Shown: positions 1 to 8,283 of the stretch, in pieces | Position numbering within the stretch: the first letter of the stretch is position 1 | How the letters are laid out: each line of letters starts with the position of its first letter | Source of the DNA: Aeromonas australiensis | GTDB taxonomy: Bacteria > Pseudomonadota > Gammaproteobacteria > Enterobacterales > Aeromonadaceae | Assembly (NCBI RefSeq): GCF_000819725.1 | Contig: NZ_CDDH01000071.1 | Span: 1 to 51,109 of the forward strand | Length of the DNA: 51,109 nt | Direction of reading: 5' to 3' | Translations under genes and position numbers: made by a program | The notes under the pieces: generated by a model | Told to the model about the DNA's origin: nothing | Database searches by the model: none | Seen by the model: the letters and a program-made list of their open reading frames with translations, nothing else

Positions 1-64
1 CTCCCCTCTCTCTATTTCGTTCCATCTCGGCGCGGCCGCCGATGCCGCTTTTCCCCCTGTGTGA

Positions 65-1726
65 TCATGACTCCGGGCGCCTTTCGACCGGGCTGGAGGG
101 GCCGCTGCCCGGGAGGTGCGGCTGCAAATGGGTGCGGATCTCCTGCAGGGTTCGTTGGTACTGCTGGGCATGTTGAGCCTGAAAGGCGGGGCTGTGCTTG
201 AGGCGTCGCTCCAGGGTGTCAACCAGCAGCGCCACCTTGGGTGCCGCCATACCTGCCGGCCAGCAGTGTTGCAGCAACGTCAGCAGTTGCCAGGCATCGC
301 CGGGCAGGGCGGGAAACTCCTCCAGCAACTGCAAGCCAGCTTGCAGGGCGGTCTGATACTGGTTGCTCTGCATCGCCTTGTGACGCAGCTGGCGTAGCTC
401 GTTCAGGCGCAGCTCTCTGCTGGTCAGGCGGCGGTCCAGCTCGGCCACCAGATGGTGGAACAACTGGCGGGTGAGCGGGTGAGGGACTGTTTTGGCTCGA
501 TACTGGGCCAACTGGGCCAGGTAGCGTCGGGCGTGATGGGGCAGACCGCAGAACTGGCTAACCGCAAAGCCGAGCAGCAGGGCGAGATGGTGGTTGCTCG
601 CGTCGCCCGGCTGGTGATGGGCAATCATGATCAGCGCCTCGTCAAAGCGGTACTCCAATCCCTTCATCAATGCCTCCAGCAACCCATATTCGTGAGGTTC
701 CAGTATGGTGGTGTGCTTGAGGTGATCCCACTCTTGCTGCAAGGCGCGGATCCGTTTGCTGGCGGGGGCGTGCCATAGCACTGCCAGACTGGCATTGAGC
801 ATGAAGCCATCAATTGTTTGCCTGTTCCGCTGCTCGCCGAAGTGACGCAGGGTCAGGCTGCAGGCCTGTTCCAGTACTTTCTTGTCATCCTGCTGCACCA
901 ACCCGAGCAACATGGCCAGTTGATGCCAGCGGGGCTGGTAGGGAGACAGTTGCTGTAGCTCCGTCATGGTCTCCCAAGCGGCATGCCAGTGTTGCTGGTA
1001 TAGCTGGCTAGCGAGTCGCAGCTCCAGGCGCAGGGGGGCGGGCAGATTGGCCTGATGGCGTTGCAAGTCGGTGAGTGCGCTCTGTAGTTTGCCCAGCCTG
1101 AGCATGGCGTAGAACAATCCGGCGCGTGGCCAGCTTGCCAGATACTCGTTGGCACAGAGGGCATAGTGTTGGGCGGTGGCGACCTCATCGGTTGACTGCA
1201 GTAGCAGGTAACCCTTGAGCCGATCCAGCCAGGGGGTCAGCGAGCGATTCTCCCGTTGGAACAGCAGATCCTCGCACAAGGCGGTGGCCAGTGACCATTC
1301 ACGCAACCAGATGGGGGTGGCCAGAGAGCCGGTCAGGCTGCTTAACTTCAGCAGCTGGCCGAGCACGACGGCGAGCTGCTGGGTCATAAAGGGGAGCGGC
1401 AGATAGAGGGAGAAATAGAGATCCGCGGGGAGAAACTCCTGCTCGTTCTGGTCAGCATCCAGCAATAACAGTACGCAAGCAGGTTGCAACAGTTCGAGAT
1501 AGTGAGCTTCGTGTAACAGTCGAATCCCTTCGCGTCCTTGTTGCCGGTTCTGTTGGCAGATAATGGCATCGAATGGCTGTTGTTGCAGCCGCGCGAGCAG
1601 GCCGCCAGGTTCGTGACACGGATGGCTGTGGTAGTGGATCCGGTCGGCGGGGACCCCTAGTGCCGTCAGTTGTCGGGTGATGGTGCTACGGAGTAGGGGG
1701 TCCTCTTCGATAAGCAGTATCGTCAT
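65..1726 (-). CDS. Response-regulator-like protein with degenerate receiver domain and helical repeats
   Basis: 553 residues from an ATG preceded by AGGAAG; an earlier in-frame start 21 nt upstream lacks a better ribosome site. Residues 1-125 fold-match a CheY-type receiver: the acidic pocket is present (ILLIEEDPLL, E7/E8/D9), but the strand that normally ends in the phosphorylated Asp reads FDAIICQQN, so that position is Gln58. The usual KP near residue 105-110 reads LPLP. The remaining 430 residues are helical, Leu/Gln-rich and resemble TPR-type repeats, with no DNA-binding or output enzyme domain that I recognise. It therefore looks like a pseudo-receiver that works through protein contacts rather than phosphotransfer. 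VieB of Vibrio is a known protein of broadly this kind, but orthology is not claimed. It lies downstream of the lipoprotein gene on the same strand with a 166-nt gap that can hold its own promoter. Confidence 0.75.
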   Translation of the reverse strand: MTILLIEEDPLLRSTITRQLTALGVPADRIHYHSHPCHEPGGLLARLQQQPFDAIICQQNRQQGREGIRLLHEAHYLELLQPACVLLLLDADQNEQEFLPADLYFSLYLPLPFMTQQLAVVLGQLLKLSSLTGSLATPIWLREWSLATALCEDLLFQRENRSLTPWLDRLKGYLLLQSTDEVATAQHYALCANEYLASWPRAGLFYAMLRLGKLQSALTDLQRHQANLPAPLRLELRLASQLYQQHWHAAWETMTELQQLSPYQPRWHQLAMLLGLVQQDDKKVLEQACSLTLRHFGEQRNRQTIDGFMLNASLAVLWHAPASKRIRALQQEWDHLKHTTILEPHEYGLLEALMKGLEYRFDEALIMIAHHQPGDASNHHLALLLGFAVSQFCGLPHHARRYLAQLAQYRAKTVPHPLTRQLFHHLVAELDRRLTSRELRLNELRQLRHKAMQSNQYQTALQAGLQLLEEFPALPGDAWQLLTLLQHCWPAGMAAPKVALLVDTLERRLKHSPAFQAQHAQQYQRTLQEIRTHLQPHLPGSGPSSPVERRPES

Positions 1727-1892
1727 GCAGGTACTTCCTGTGAGCAAACCATTAGGTTGATTATGTTAGATCCAATGGGAACATAGGTGTAGCACTTGCT
1801 GAATGAAAAGTTCACAGTAGCCAGCAGGGAGGGGTTGGGGCAATATAAGTAGTTATTTCAATCCTTTATGCCATATCTCAGGCTGCTGCCTG

Positions 1893-2360
1893 TTATTGCC
1901 GAGGGCGGGCCTGCGCCCCGAAAAGGCAGTCGCTCTGGCGGATCAGCCGCGACCCCGTGCCCTGTTCCCCCTGCCAGCTCAATTCCAACTTGCCGAGGCG
2001 ACCCAGGTGGCGCAGCTCGAACTCGTAGCGCTGGCAGAGGTTGTCCTGGGGCAGACTCGCCATCCCCGCTGGCAGGCGGTATTGATAGCGCAGAAGTGGC
2101 CCATCCTCCAGTTTGCTGGCCACCGGCACCAGCCCCTCTGGGGTGGGGGACGGAGCCTTCAGATAACGGCGCAGACTGAGCGGCGTATCGATCGCCTTTT
2201 GATAGTGCAGGGCGTTCATCGCCGCCAACTCCTCTTCCAGCCGATGTAGCTCCCCTTCCAGTCCATTGAGCGCGGCCCCCAGCTGCTGGTGGGTCGTTGA
2301 CGAGGCGCAGCCACCCAACAACAGGGTGGCAAGCAGCAGGGCGGCTCTGATGGGGGGCAC
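1893..2360 (-). CDS. Predicted outer-membrane/periplasmic lipoprotein, function unknown
   Basis: 155 residues, GTG start with AAGGAG five nt upstream. The N-terminus is a type II signal peptide with lipobox LLGGC (Cys18), so the mature protein should be lipid-anchored. After the anchor there is a short Leu/Glu-rich segment (about residues 25-50) likely to form a coiled coil, then a C-terminal region with two cysteines that could pair in the periplasm (CQRYEFELRHLG and RQSDCLFG). I do not recognise a family. It is the first gene upstream of the pseudo-receiver gene and downstream of the MocR-type regulator, all on the minus strand, but the gaps do not prove one operon. Confidence 0.7.
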   Translation of the reverse strand: MPPIRAALLLATLLLGGCASSTTHQQLGAALNGLEGELHRLEEELAAMNALHYQKAIDTPLSLRRYLKAPSPTPEGLVPVASKLEDGPLLRYQYRLPAGMASLPQDNLCQRYEFELRHLGRLGKLELSWQGEQGTGSRLIRQSDCLFGAQARPRQ

Positions 2361-2414
2361 GGCATCTCCTTGGCGATAACGATGAAGCGTGAAGGTCAGG
2401 TCGGCTGGCCCTGA

Positions 2415-3791
2415 CTATAGCAGGGGGTTGCTCGGGGGCGTCCCCTGCAGCAGTTGTGCCAGGCGGGCCAGTCCTTCGCCGACCCGGGCGTCGGTGGCGG
2501 GCTGGCTCAGGCTCAGGCGCACCCCTTGTGGCGCGGCAAACTGACCGGCGGCGAAGTGTTCCCCGCTCGCCACGCCAACGTCAAGGGCATCGGCGGCGGC
2601 AGCAAACTGCTGGCTGCGCCAGGGCTCCGGCAGCGGCAACCAGGCGTGCATACTGCCCGGCTGCCAGCGGGCGGCGGGCAGCAGGTGGCGCAGCAGTTCA
2701 CCACGGCGTTTGAGGATCTCCCGCTGCTGCTCGACCAGCGGCATGATCTGGCGCTGACTGACCATTTTGCAGGCGAGCTCGATCAGCAGCGGGCTTACCA
2801 TCCAGCTCGACAGTCGCATGGTCTGGGCGAAGGCGCTGCGCAAGGCGGGGGGCGTCAGTACGAAGCCCACCCGCAGGCCGCCGCAGGCGATCTTGGCCAG
2901 ACTGCCCAGATAGATGACCCGCTCCGGCGCCAGATTGACCAGAGGGATCACAGGTTGCTGGGGCAGCAGGCCGTTGACGTCATCCTCGATGATCAGCAGA
3001 TCGTGGCGACGGGCGATGGCGACGATGGCCTCCCGCCGCGCCGGGCTCATGGTGGCGGTGGTGGGGTTCTGCAGGGTCGGCGTGAGGTAGAGCAGCTTGG
3101 CCCGGCGGGTGCGGCAGGCGGCGTCCAGCGCCTCGGGCAGCAGCCCCTCCTCGTCCATCGCCAGCCCCACCACCTGATTCTTCAGTTGGCGTGCGTTACC
3201 CAGCATACCGGGGTAGCTCAGCCCTTCGCACAGGATGGTCTCCCCCACGCAATTGGTCGCCAGCAGCGCCAGCATGATGCCGTGCTGGGCGCCGTGGCTG
3301 AACAGCAGGCGATCCTCACTGCAGGCCACCCCTTGCTCCGTTAACCAGTCGACAAACTGCTGGCGCTGATCCGGCCGGCCCGCCTCCTTGTCATAGCCGA
3401 GCAGGGCGTTGAGATCCCCGTCCGCCACTTCCCCCAACATGGGGCGAATGATGGCCGCCCGATCCAGCTGCACCGGCAGGTTCTGCCACAGCTCGATGCG
3501 GTGCCCCTCCTCCTGGCGGATCACCCACTCATTGGCGGGGTCTGTGTTCGCTCCCTTGACCCAGGTGCCGTGCCCCACCCGGGCGGCCAGCAGCCCGCGC
3601 CGCTCCGCCTCGCTGTAGGCGCGGGTGACTGTGCCGACGGTGACCCCCAGACGATCCGCCAGGGATCTGTGGGTAGGCAATCGGGTCTGCGGTGGCAGCT
3701 CGCCATTCGCGATCCCCTGTTCGATCGCTTTGACCAGCTTGAGGTAGAGGGGTCCATCGAAGGCCGCAAGGTCGGGCGTCCAGATTGTCAT
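2415..3791 (-). CDS. MocR/PdxR-type transcriptional regulator (GntR HTH fused to aminotransferase fold)
   Basis: 458 residues. Residues about 10-75 form a GntR-type winged helix (PLYLKLVKAIEQ, then TRLPTHRSLADRLGVTVGTV). Residues about 110-450 are a fold-type I aminotransferase domain with the PLP-binding lysine in GSLAKIACGGLRVGF (Lys300) and the phosphate/PLP ring contacts around FSHGAQHGIMLAL and IIEDDV. MocR-family proteins use the PLP domain as a ligand sensor and seldom as an enzyme. The gene is divergent from two RhtB/LysE exporters with a 116-nt intergenic region containing a perfect palindrome, so it probably controls them in response to an amino acid or PLP adduct. It resembles E. 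coli YdcR-like proteins; the exact effector cannot be read from sequence. Confidence 0.9.
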   Translation of the reverse strand: MTIWTPDLAAFDGPLYLKLVKAIEQGIANGELPPQTRLPTHRSLADRLGVTVGTVTRAYSEAERRGLLAARVGHGTWVKGANTDPANEWVIRQEEGHRIELWQNLPVQLDRAAIIRPMLGEVADGDLNALLGYDKEAGRPDQRQQFVDWLTEQGVACSEDRLLFSHGAQHGIMLALLATNCVGETILCEGLSYPGMLGNARQLKNQVVGLAMDEEGLLPEALDAACRTRRAKLLYLTPTLQNPTTATMSPARREAIVAIARRHDLLIIEDDVNGLLPQQPVIPLVNLAPERVIYLGSLAKIACGGLRVGFVLTPPALRSAFAQTMRLSSWMVSPLLIELACKMVSQRQIMPLVEQQREILKRRGELLRHLLPAARWQPGSMHAWLPLPEPWRSQQFAAAADALDVGVASGEHFAAGQFAAPQGVRLSLSQPATDARVGEGLARLAQLLQGTPPSNPLL

Positions 3792-3867
3792 GGTGACAAT
3801 AAATCCATTGATCCAAAATTGTTGTCAATATAGCGTGATTTTCAGCCTGTTCACAACCAATCAATGT

Positions 3868-3887
3868 ACATTGTATCGATACAATGT
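3868..3887. promoter_or_regulatory. 20-bp perfect palindrome, candidate operator for the MocR-type regulator
   Basis: ACATTGTATCGATACAATGT reads the same on both strands and sits 21 nt before the ATG of the first exporter gene and 77 nt before the divergent regulator ATG. MocR regulators bind direct or inverted repeats in divergent intergenic regions. The site overlaps the expected promoter/leader of the exporter. The assignment is positional inference. Confidence 0.55.
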
Positions 3888-3907
3888 GACAAGTAAGGAG
3901 TCAAAAT

Positions 3908-4504
3908 ATGACGATGGAGTGGTATGTCACCCTGTTCGGTTTTGCTGTACTCACCTGCGGTACGCCGGGGCCCAACAACCTGATGTTGACGGCTTCCGGT
4001 GCCAACTTCGGGGTGCGTCGCACTCTGCCACATCTGCTCGGAGTGGGGCTGGGGCAGCCGGTGTTGCAACTGGTACTGGCGCTGGGGCTCTATCCACTGT
4101 TTGAGCGCTGGCCCCTGCTGCGGCTCGGTTTGCAGATCTTCGGCAGCCTCTATCTGCTCTGGCTGGCGTGGCGTATCGCGGTGGCCGGTGCGCCCAGTGA
4201 TCCGGCCCGCCGGGCCCGTCCGCTGACCCTGCTGGAGGGGTTGGGCTTTCAGTTTCTCAATCCCAAGGCGTGGATGATGGGGATCTCCGCCATCAGTCTG
4301 TTCAGCCTGCCCGGCGCCAGTTACTGGTCTAGTCAGCTGGCAGTGATGGTCATGTTTGCGCTGGTGGCCCTGCCGGTCTGCTTTGTCTGGGTACTGTTCG
4401 GCCATCAGCTGAGCAACTGGATCAGCTCGGATCGGGGCTGGCGGCGACTCAACGGTTCTCTCGGCCTGCTGACGGCGCTCTGTGTGGTGATGCTCTGGTA
4501 TTGA
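3908..4504 (+). CDS. RhtB/LysE-family amino acid exporter (first of a tandem pair)
   Basis: 198 residues, ATG with AAGGAG upstream. The family signature near the N-terminus is clear (TCGTPGPNNLMLTASGANFG in the first helix and loop), followed by about six hydrophobic helices and the conserved FLNPKAWMM segment near residue 118. Such carriers export amino acids or homoserine-like compounds across the inner membrane. It is paralogous to the next gene (same TCGTPGPNN and NPKAWMM motifs), pointing to local duplication. The divergent MocR-type gene and the palindrome in front suggest substrate-induced control. The substrate cannot be assigned. Confidence 0.9.
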   Translation: MTMEWYVTLFGFAVLTCGTPGPNNLMLTASGANFGVRRTLPHLLGVGLGQPVLQLVLALGLYPLFERWPLLRLGLQIFGSLYLLWLAWRIAVAGAPSDPARRARPLTLLEGLGFQFLNPKAWMMGISAISLFSLPGASYWSSQLAVMVMFALVALPVCFVWVLFGHQLSNWISSDRGWRRLNGSLGLLTALCVVMLWY

Positions 4505-4628
4505 GCCGTGTTGCGCTGATGGGCGAGGGGCCGATAAAGAGGCATTTCTGACTTGTCGCCACGGGGTTGGCTCTGCATATTAGAAGGCTTTCCCCATAAC
4601 GGGGGCGTTGCATCGACAAGAGGTTGAG

Positions 4629-5219
4629 ATGGATCTGAACTGGTTACTGCCCCTGGCGGGGTTTGCCCTGGTTACCTGCGGTACGCCGGGCCCCAACAAC
4701 ATGCTGCTCACCAGTGCCGGTGCCGCCCAGGGCTTTCGCCGCACGATTCCCCTGTTGGTGGGGGTGGTGGGGGGGATCAATCTGATGATCCTCGCCACCG
4801 CGCTGGGGCTTGGCGTGGTGTTCGAGCAGGTGCCGCTGCTGCACGATGGCCTCAAGATCATCGGTTCGGCGTATCTGCTCTGGCTAGCGTGGAAGGTGGC
4901 GACCGCCAGCGGCCCGGCCGAGGGCACACGACCGCTCATTCCCGCCCATCAGGGGGCCATGCTGCAACTGCTCAACCCCAAGGCATGGATGATGGCGCTC
5001 TCCGCCATCAGCGGCTTCACCCTGGCCGGGGAGGGCTACTGGCCCTCCGCGCTCTGGGTGCTGGTGATCTTCTTTATTACCGGCCTCTATACCGGGGCGT
5101 TCTGGGTGCTTTTTGGTGCCCAGGTGCGGCAAATCATCCGCACCGCCCGAGGCTGGCGGCGTTTCAATCTTGGCATGGGGCTGGCGACAGCCGCCTGTGT
5201 CGGGATGATCTGGATTTAG
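4629..5219 (+). CDS. RhtB/LysE-family amino acid exporter (second of a tandem pair)
   Basis: 196 residues from the ATG after AGAGGTTGAG; a TTG 21 nt upstream is a less likely start. It shows the same family signature (TCGTPGPNNMLLTSAGAAQG), six predicted membrane helices and LLNPKAWMMALSAISGF. It follows the first exporter by 124 nt on the same strand and ends at a strong terminator, so the pair may be one transcription unit. The function is inner-membrane amino acid efflux by family; the substrate is unknown. Confidence 0.9.
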   Translation: MDLNWLLPLAGFALVTCGTPGPNNMLLTSAGAAQGFRRTIPLLVGVVGGINLMILATALGLGVVFEQVPLLHDGLKIIGSAYLLWLAWKVATASGPAEGTRPLIPAHQGAMLQLLNPKAWMMALSAISGFTLAGEGYWPSALWVLVIFFITGLYTGAFWVLFGAQVRQIIRTARGWRRFNLGMGLATAACVGMIWI

Positions 5220-5256
5220 CCCGGGGTTGACCCGGGCCTTTACCGGCTGTCTTGTT

Positions 5257-5276
5257 GGCCCTGCGGGGCCTTTTTT
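5257..5276 (+). terminator. Intrinsic terminator after the exporter pair
   Basis: GGCCCTGCGGGGCC stem-loop followed directly by TTTTTT. Confidence 0.8.
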
Positions 5277-5345
5277 GTCTCGCTCCCGTGACCTTGCCTG
5301 CAAGGTGGCGTGGTTCTGCCCTCCCTTGGGATGAAAGGAGTTCCT

Positions 5346-6044
5346 ATGAAATGTATCGGTCTGCTGGGTGGCATGAGCTGGGAGTCCACCGTCAGTTACT
5401 ATCAGGCGCTCAACCGCGGGGTGCGGGCGCAGCTCGGTGGTTTGCACTCGGCGCGGGTGCTGCTCAATAGCGTCGACTTTGCCGCTATCGAGCGGCTGCA
5501 GCATGCCGGTGACTGGCCCGCTACCGCCCGTCTGCTGGCAGCGGAGGCGCGCAAGTTGCAAGATGGCGGCGCCGATTTCTTGCTGATCGGCACCAACACC
5601 ATGCACAAGGTCGCCCCCGAGATTGAGGCGGCCATCGATATCCCGCTGCTCCATATCGCCGATGCCACCGCCGCCAAACTGCAGGCGGACGGGATAACCC
5701 GGGTCGGCCTGCTCGGCACCCGCTTCACCATGGAGCAGGCGTTCTACAAGGGGCGTTTGCAGGATCGCTTCGGGTTGGCGGTGCTGGTACCCGATGAGGC
5801 CGGGCGGGAGCGGGTGCACAGAATCATCTATGACGAGCTCTGTCTGGGGGAGATCCGCGCATCGTCGCGGGCCGAGTATCTGGCCATTATCGCGGGGCTG
5901 GCGGCCGCGGGGGCCGAGGCGGTGATCCTTGGCTGTACCGAGATTGCCCTGCTGGTGGGGGATGCCCGGGCGGCCGTGCCGCTCTACGACACCACAGCTA
6001 TCCATGCCGAGGCGGCGGTCGCGCTGGCGCTGGCTTCTGATTAA
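5346..6044 (+). CDS. ygeA: YgeA-type amino-acid (aspartate/glutamate) racemase
   Basis: 232 residues from the ATG after AAAGGAG; E. coli YgeA is about the same length and very similar throughout (GLLGGMSWESTVSYYQALN, NTMHKVA, LHIADAT, LLGTRFTMEQAFYKGRL). Members of the Asp/Glu racemase family use two opposed acid/base residues, usually both Cys. Here the first position is Thr83 (GTNTMHK) and the second Cys197 (LGCTEIALL), the Thr/Cys pair known from the E. coli enzyme, which acts as an L-specific Asp/Glu isomerase. It is a cytoplasmic PLP-independent enzyme. It lies downstream of two amino acid exporters but behind a terminator, so it is probably expressed separately. Confidence 0.88.
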   Translation: MKCIGLLGGMSWESTVSYYQALNRGVRAQLGGLHSARVLLNSVDFAAIERLQHAGDWPATARLLAAEARKLQDGGADFLLIGTNTMHKVAPEIEAAIDIPLLHIADATAAKLQADGITRVGLLGTRFTMEQAFYKGRLQDRFGLAVLVPDEAGRERVHRIIYDELCLGEIRASSRAEYLAIIAGLAAAGAEAVILGCTEIALLVGDARAAVPLYDTTAIHAEAAVALALASD

Positions 6045-6174
6045 TTAACTGGTCAGATCTCACTATTCATGGTTGTCGCATACCCCTTGCCATAAAAGCG
6101 TGTAAAATTGCGCCCTGAATTTTCCCCAGCCAACGCGGGTTGGCTGCGGTTTCCTAGCATGCAAGGCTGACATT

Positions 6175-7281
6175 GTGACTGAAGTAGATAGATTCGCGGA
6201 TATTCGCCCCTACCGCGATGAAGAAGTGCCGGCAGCTATCGAACGGCTGATCCAGGATGATGAATTTATCGGCGCCATCGCCAAGTATCGTTTCGGTTCC
6301 CTGATGAGCTGGCTGGGTTGGGCCATTCGCCCGATGATCCGCCTGTTCCTGCGCCGTAAATGGTCAAAAGTGACCACTGTGCATCAGGTCCAGATGGGGG
6401 TCACCCGCTACATGTCGCGGATGATCGCCACCTCCACCCAGGGGGTGACCTTCTCCGGGATCGAGCATCTGAAGAAAGAGCAGGGCTATCTGTTTGTCTC
6501 CAACCACAGAGATATCGCCATGGATCCGGCGTTCGTCAACTGGGGGCTGCACACTCACGGTTTCGATACCGTGCGCATCGCCATCGGTGACAACCTGCTG
6601 CGCAAACCCTGCGCCACCGAGCTGATGAAGCTCAACAAGAGCTTTATCGTCAAACGCTCCGCCAAGGGGCCGCGGGAGATGATGAAGGCGCTCGGCGAGC
6701 TGTCTGCCTATATCGGCAATTCGGTTCACGAAGGTCACTCCATCTGGATCGCCCAGAAGGAGGGGCGCGCCAAGAATGGCGATGACAAGACAGATCCCGC
6801 TATCCTCAAGATGTTCTACGTCGACGGCAAGAAGCAGAAGATCGACTTCGTCGACTACATGCGCAGCCTCAATATCGTACCGGTCAGCATCAGCTACGAG
6901 TTGGACCCCACCGACAAGGCCAAGGCGCGGGAGCTCTACGAGAAGTCGGTTAACGGCAGCTACGAGAAGGGCGAGTTCGAGGATATCGAGAGTATCGTCG
7001 CCGGTATTGTTGGTCAGAAAGGGCGAGTACACGTCTCCTTCGGCGCCCCCATCACCGAGGGTTTCAGCGATCCGGACGAACTGGCCGCGCTGATCGACAA
7101 GGCGATCTGGAGCAGCTACCACCTCTTCCCCAGCAACTATCTGGCGGCAGATCTCTCTGGCAAGGCCAATACCATCGAGCAGGCTGCCTTCCTGACCCGT
7201 CAGTCGGAAGTGCCGGAAGAGCACAAGGCGATCTGGCGAGCCATGTACGCCAAACCGGTGGAAAACGCCAAAAAGTCTTAA
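6175..7281 (+). CDS. Membrane-associated glycerol-phosphate-type acyltransferase (PlsC superfamily)
   Basis: 368 residues, GTG start. The PlsC/LPLAT catalytic motif H-x4-D is present as FVSNHRDIAMDPAF (about residues 106-119); a second block, KLNKSFIVKR, and the IWIAQKEGRAKNGDD segment (about residues 190-205) fit the substrate-binding EGT-like motif. The segment LMSWLGWAIRPMIRLFLRR (about residues 44-62) is hydrophobic and basic and could sit on the membrane. Such enzymes transfer an acyl chain to a glycerol-phosphate or related acceptor; whether it makes phosphatidate or modifies another lipid cannot be told. It is a single gene with its own terminator. Confidence 0.8.
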   Translation: MTEVDRFADIRPYRDEEVPAAIERLIQDDEFIGAIAKYRFGSLMSWLGWAIRPMIRLFLRRKWSKVTTVHQVQMGVTRYMSRMIATSTQGVTFSGIEHLKKEQGYLFVSNHRDIAMDPAFVNWGLHTHGFDTVRIAIGDNLLRKPCATELMKLNKSFIVKRSAKGPREMMKALGELSAYIGNSVHEGHSIWIAQKEGRAKNGDDKTDPAILKMFYVDGKKQKIDFVDYMRSLNIVPVSISYELDPTDKAKARELYEKSVNGSYEKGEFEDIESIVAGIVGQKGRVHVSFGAPITEGFSDPDELAALIDKAIWSSYHLFPSNYLAADLSGKANTIEQAAFLTRQSEVPEEHKAIWRAMYAKPVENAKKS

Positions 7282-7310
7282 ATGAAACCGGTTGTTAAAC
7301 GGTTTTGCGA

Positions 7311-7339
7311 AAAAAACGGGCGCTGATGCGCCCGTTTTT
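7311..7339 (+). terminator. Intrinsic terminator after the acyltransferase gene
   Basis: Perfect stem ACGGGCG/CGCCCGT with an A-run before and TTTTT after; A/T runs on both sides make it potentially bidirectional. Confidence 0.85.
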
Positions 7340-7344
7340 GCGTC

Positions 7345-7545
7345 TGGTCAAAGTCGATGGTGAAAGGGTGGTGAATAATATGGTTTCAGCTGGTACGATC
7401 ACTGTGAAAATGGGGTTATGCCCCTTGGCAAGGTGCTGGCGAGTATGTAACAGTGCCCCCATAGCTAGACATGAGCAAAAGCTCTAAGCCAGTTTGCACG
7501 GATTGCAGACGGCATTATCAAAGGACCTGTAACAGGTCCTTTTTC
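7345..7545 (+). ncRNA. Candidate small RNA or leader RNA ending in its own terminator
   Basis: The 314 nt between the acyltransferase stop and the YhcH gene hold no convincing protein gene. The upstream gene already has a terminator, yet a second strong one lies at 7521-7544. A transcript must therefore start between the two. The stretch contains a hairpin GGGG-TTATG-CCCC at 7412-7424 and ends with a stem-loop and poly-U as in Hfq-type small RNAs. It could instead be the attenuated leader of the downstream gene. No known RNA family is recognised and no promoter is clear. Confidence 0.4.
7521..7544 (+). terminator. Intrinsic terminator with no coding gene upstream
   Basis: AAGGACCTGTAACAGGTCC stem-loop followed by TTTTT. 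It ends a transcript that begins after 7340, and lies 52 nt before the YhcH-family start. Confidence 0.8.
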
Positions 7546-7595
7546 ATTGGCGGGCAAAGATGCCGCCCAGATATACCTAACAGGAAACAGACGCC

Positions 7596-8066
7596 ATGAT
7601 CATCGGTAGCCTGAACACCCTGCAGCGGACGCCGCTGCCCGCGCCGCTGGCCCGCATCATGGCCGAGGTGGTGAAGAGCGTGGCTCACTGGGGTGACGCT
7701 CCGCTCGGCAAGACCGAGATCGATGGCCTCAACCTGTTCTGTCTGGTGAGCGAGGATCTGACCGAGCCAGCGGTGGATCGCCGTGGCGAGTTCCATCAGC
7801 AGTATCTCGATATCCAGCTGCTGCTGCGCGGTGAAGAGTGGATAGGTGTGGGCCCCCACGACTACGTGAGCGATGGCGCCGACCATCCCCATCCCGACCT
7901 CTGGTTTGTCGATGACGAGCAGACCAGCTATCTGGCGCTGCAACCGGGGGATTTTGCCATCTTCTGGCCGGGCGAGCTGCATCGCCCGCTCTGTACCTTC
8001 AACCAGCCCGCCAGGGTGAAGAAGCTGGTGGTCAAGGTGCACAAAGATCTGCTGGTCATCGCCTGA
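7596..8066 (+). CDS. YhcH/YjgK/YiaL (EbgC-like) family sugar-anomer protein
   Basis: 156 residues, ATG after CAGGAAACAG. The cupin-like DUF386 fold is indicated by EFHQQYLDIQLLLRGEEWIGVG (His and Asp/Glu metal ligands, residues about 67-90), WFVDDEQTSYLALQPGDFAIFWPGELHRP and a final VKKLVVKVHK. In E. coli the relatives YhcH (NanQ) and EbgC act on sugars, NanQ being a sialic acid anomerase. No sugar catabolic genes are adjacent here, so the substrate is not evident. It is a stand-alone gene. Confidence 0.8.
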   Translation: MIIGSLNTLQRTPLPAPLARIMAEVVKSVAHWGDAPLGKTEIDGLNLFCLVSEDLTEPAVDRRGEFHQQYLDIQLLLRGEEWIGVGPHDYVSDGADHPHPDLWFVDDEQTSYLALQPGDFAIFWPGELHRPLCTFNQPARVKKLVVKVHKDLLVIA

Positions 8067-8283
8067 GCATTCCCCTTGAGGCGAGCCATACTTGGCTGAT
8101 GCGTTAAGACGCTAAAGAATTGAAACGCGTGTGATGTGCACCTGGAGTACGGTGCGACTCGCAAGAATTAAAAAATTGGGCGCGCCCTCCTGCGACCATA
8201 AGCCCCCGGCAGGGGAATCCCATCCTCTTTTTGGATGACACGACACTGTCGGCATAAAGCCGAAGCACAGGAAGATGTAGAAA

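Noticed and set aside
7305..7487. 60-codon frame beginning inside the terminator after the acyltransferase gene
   Set aside because: Its start lies in the terminator hairpin, there is no ribosome site and the product has no features; the RNA interpretation fits better.
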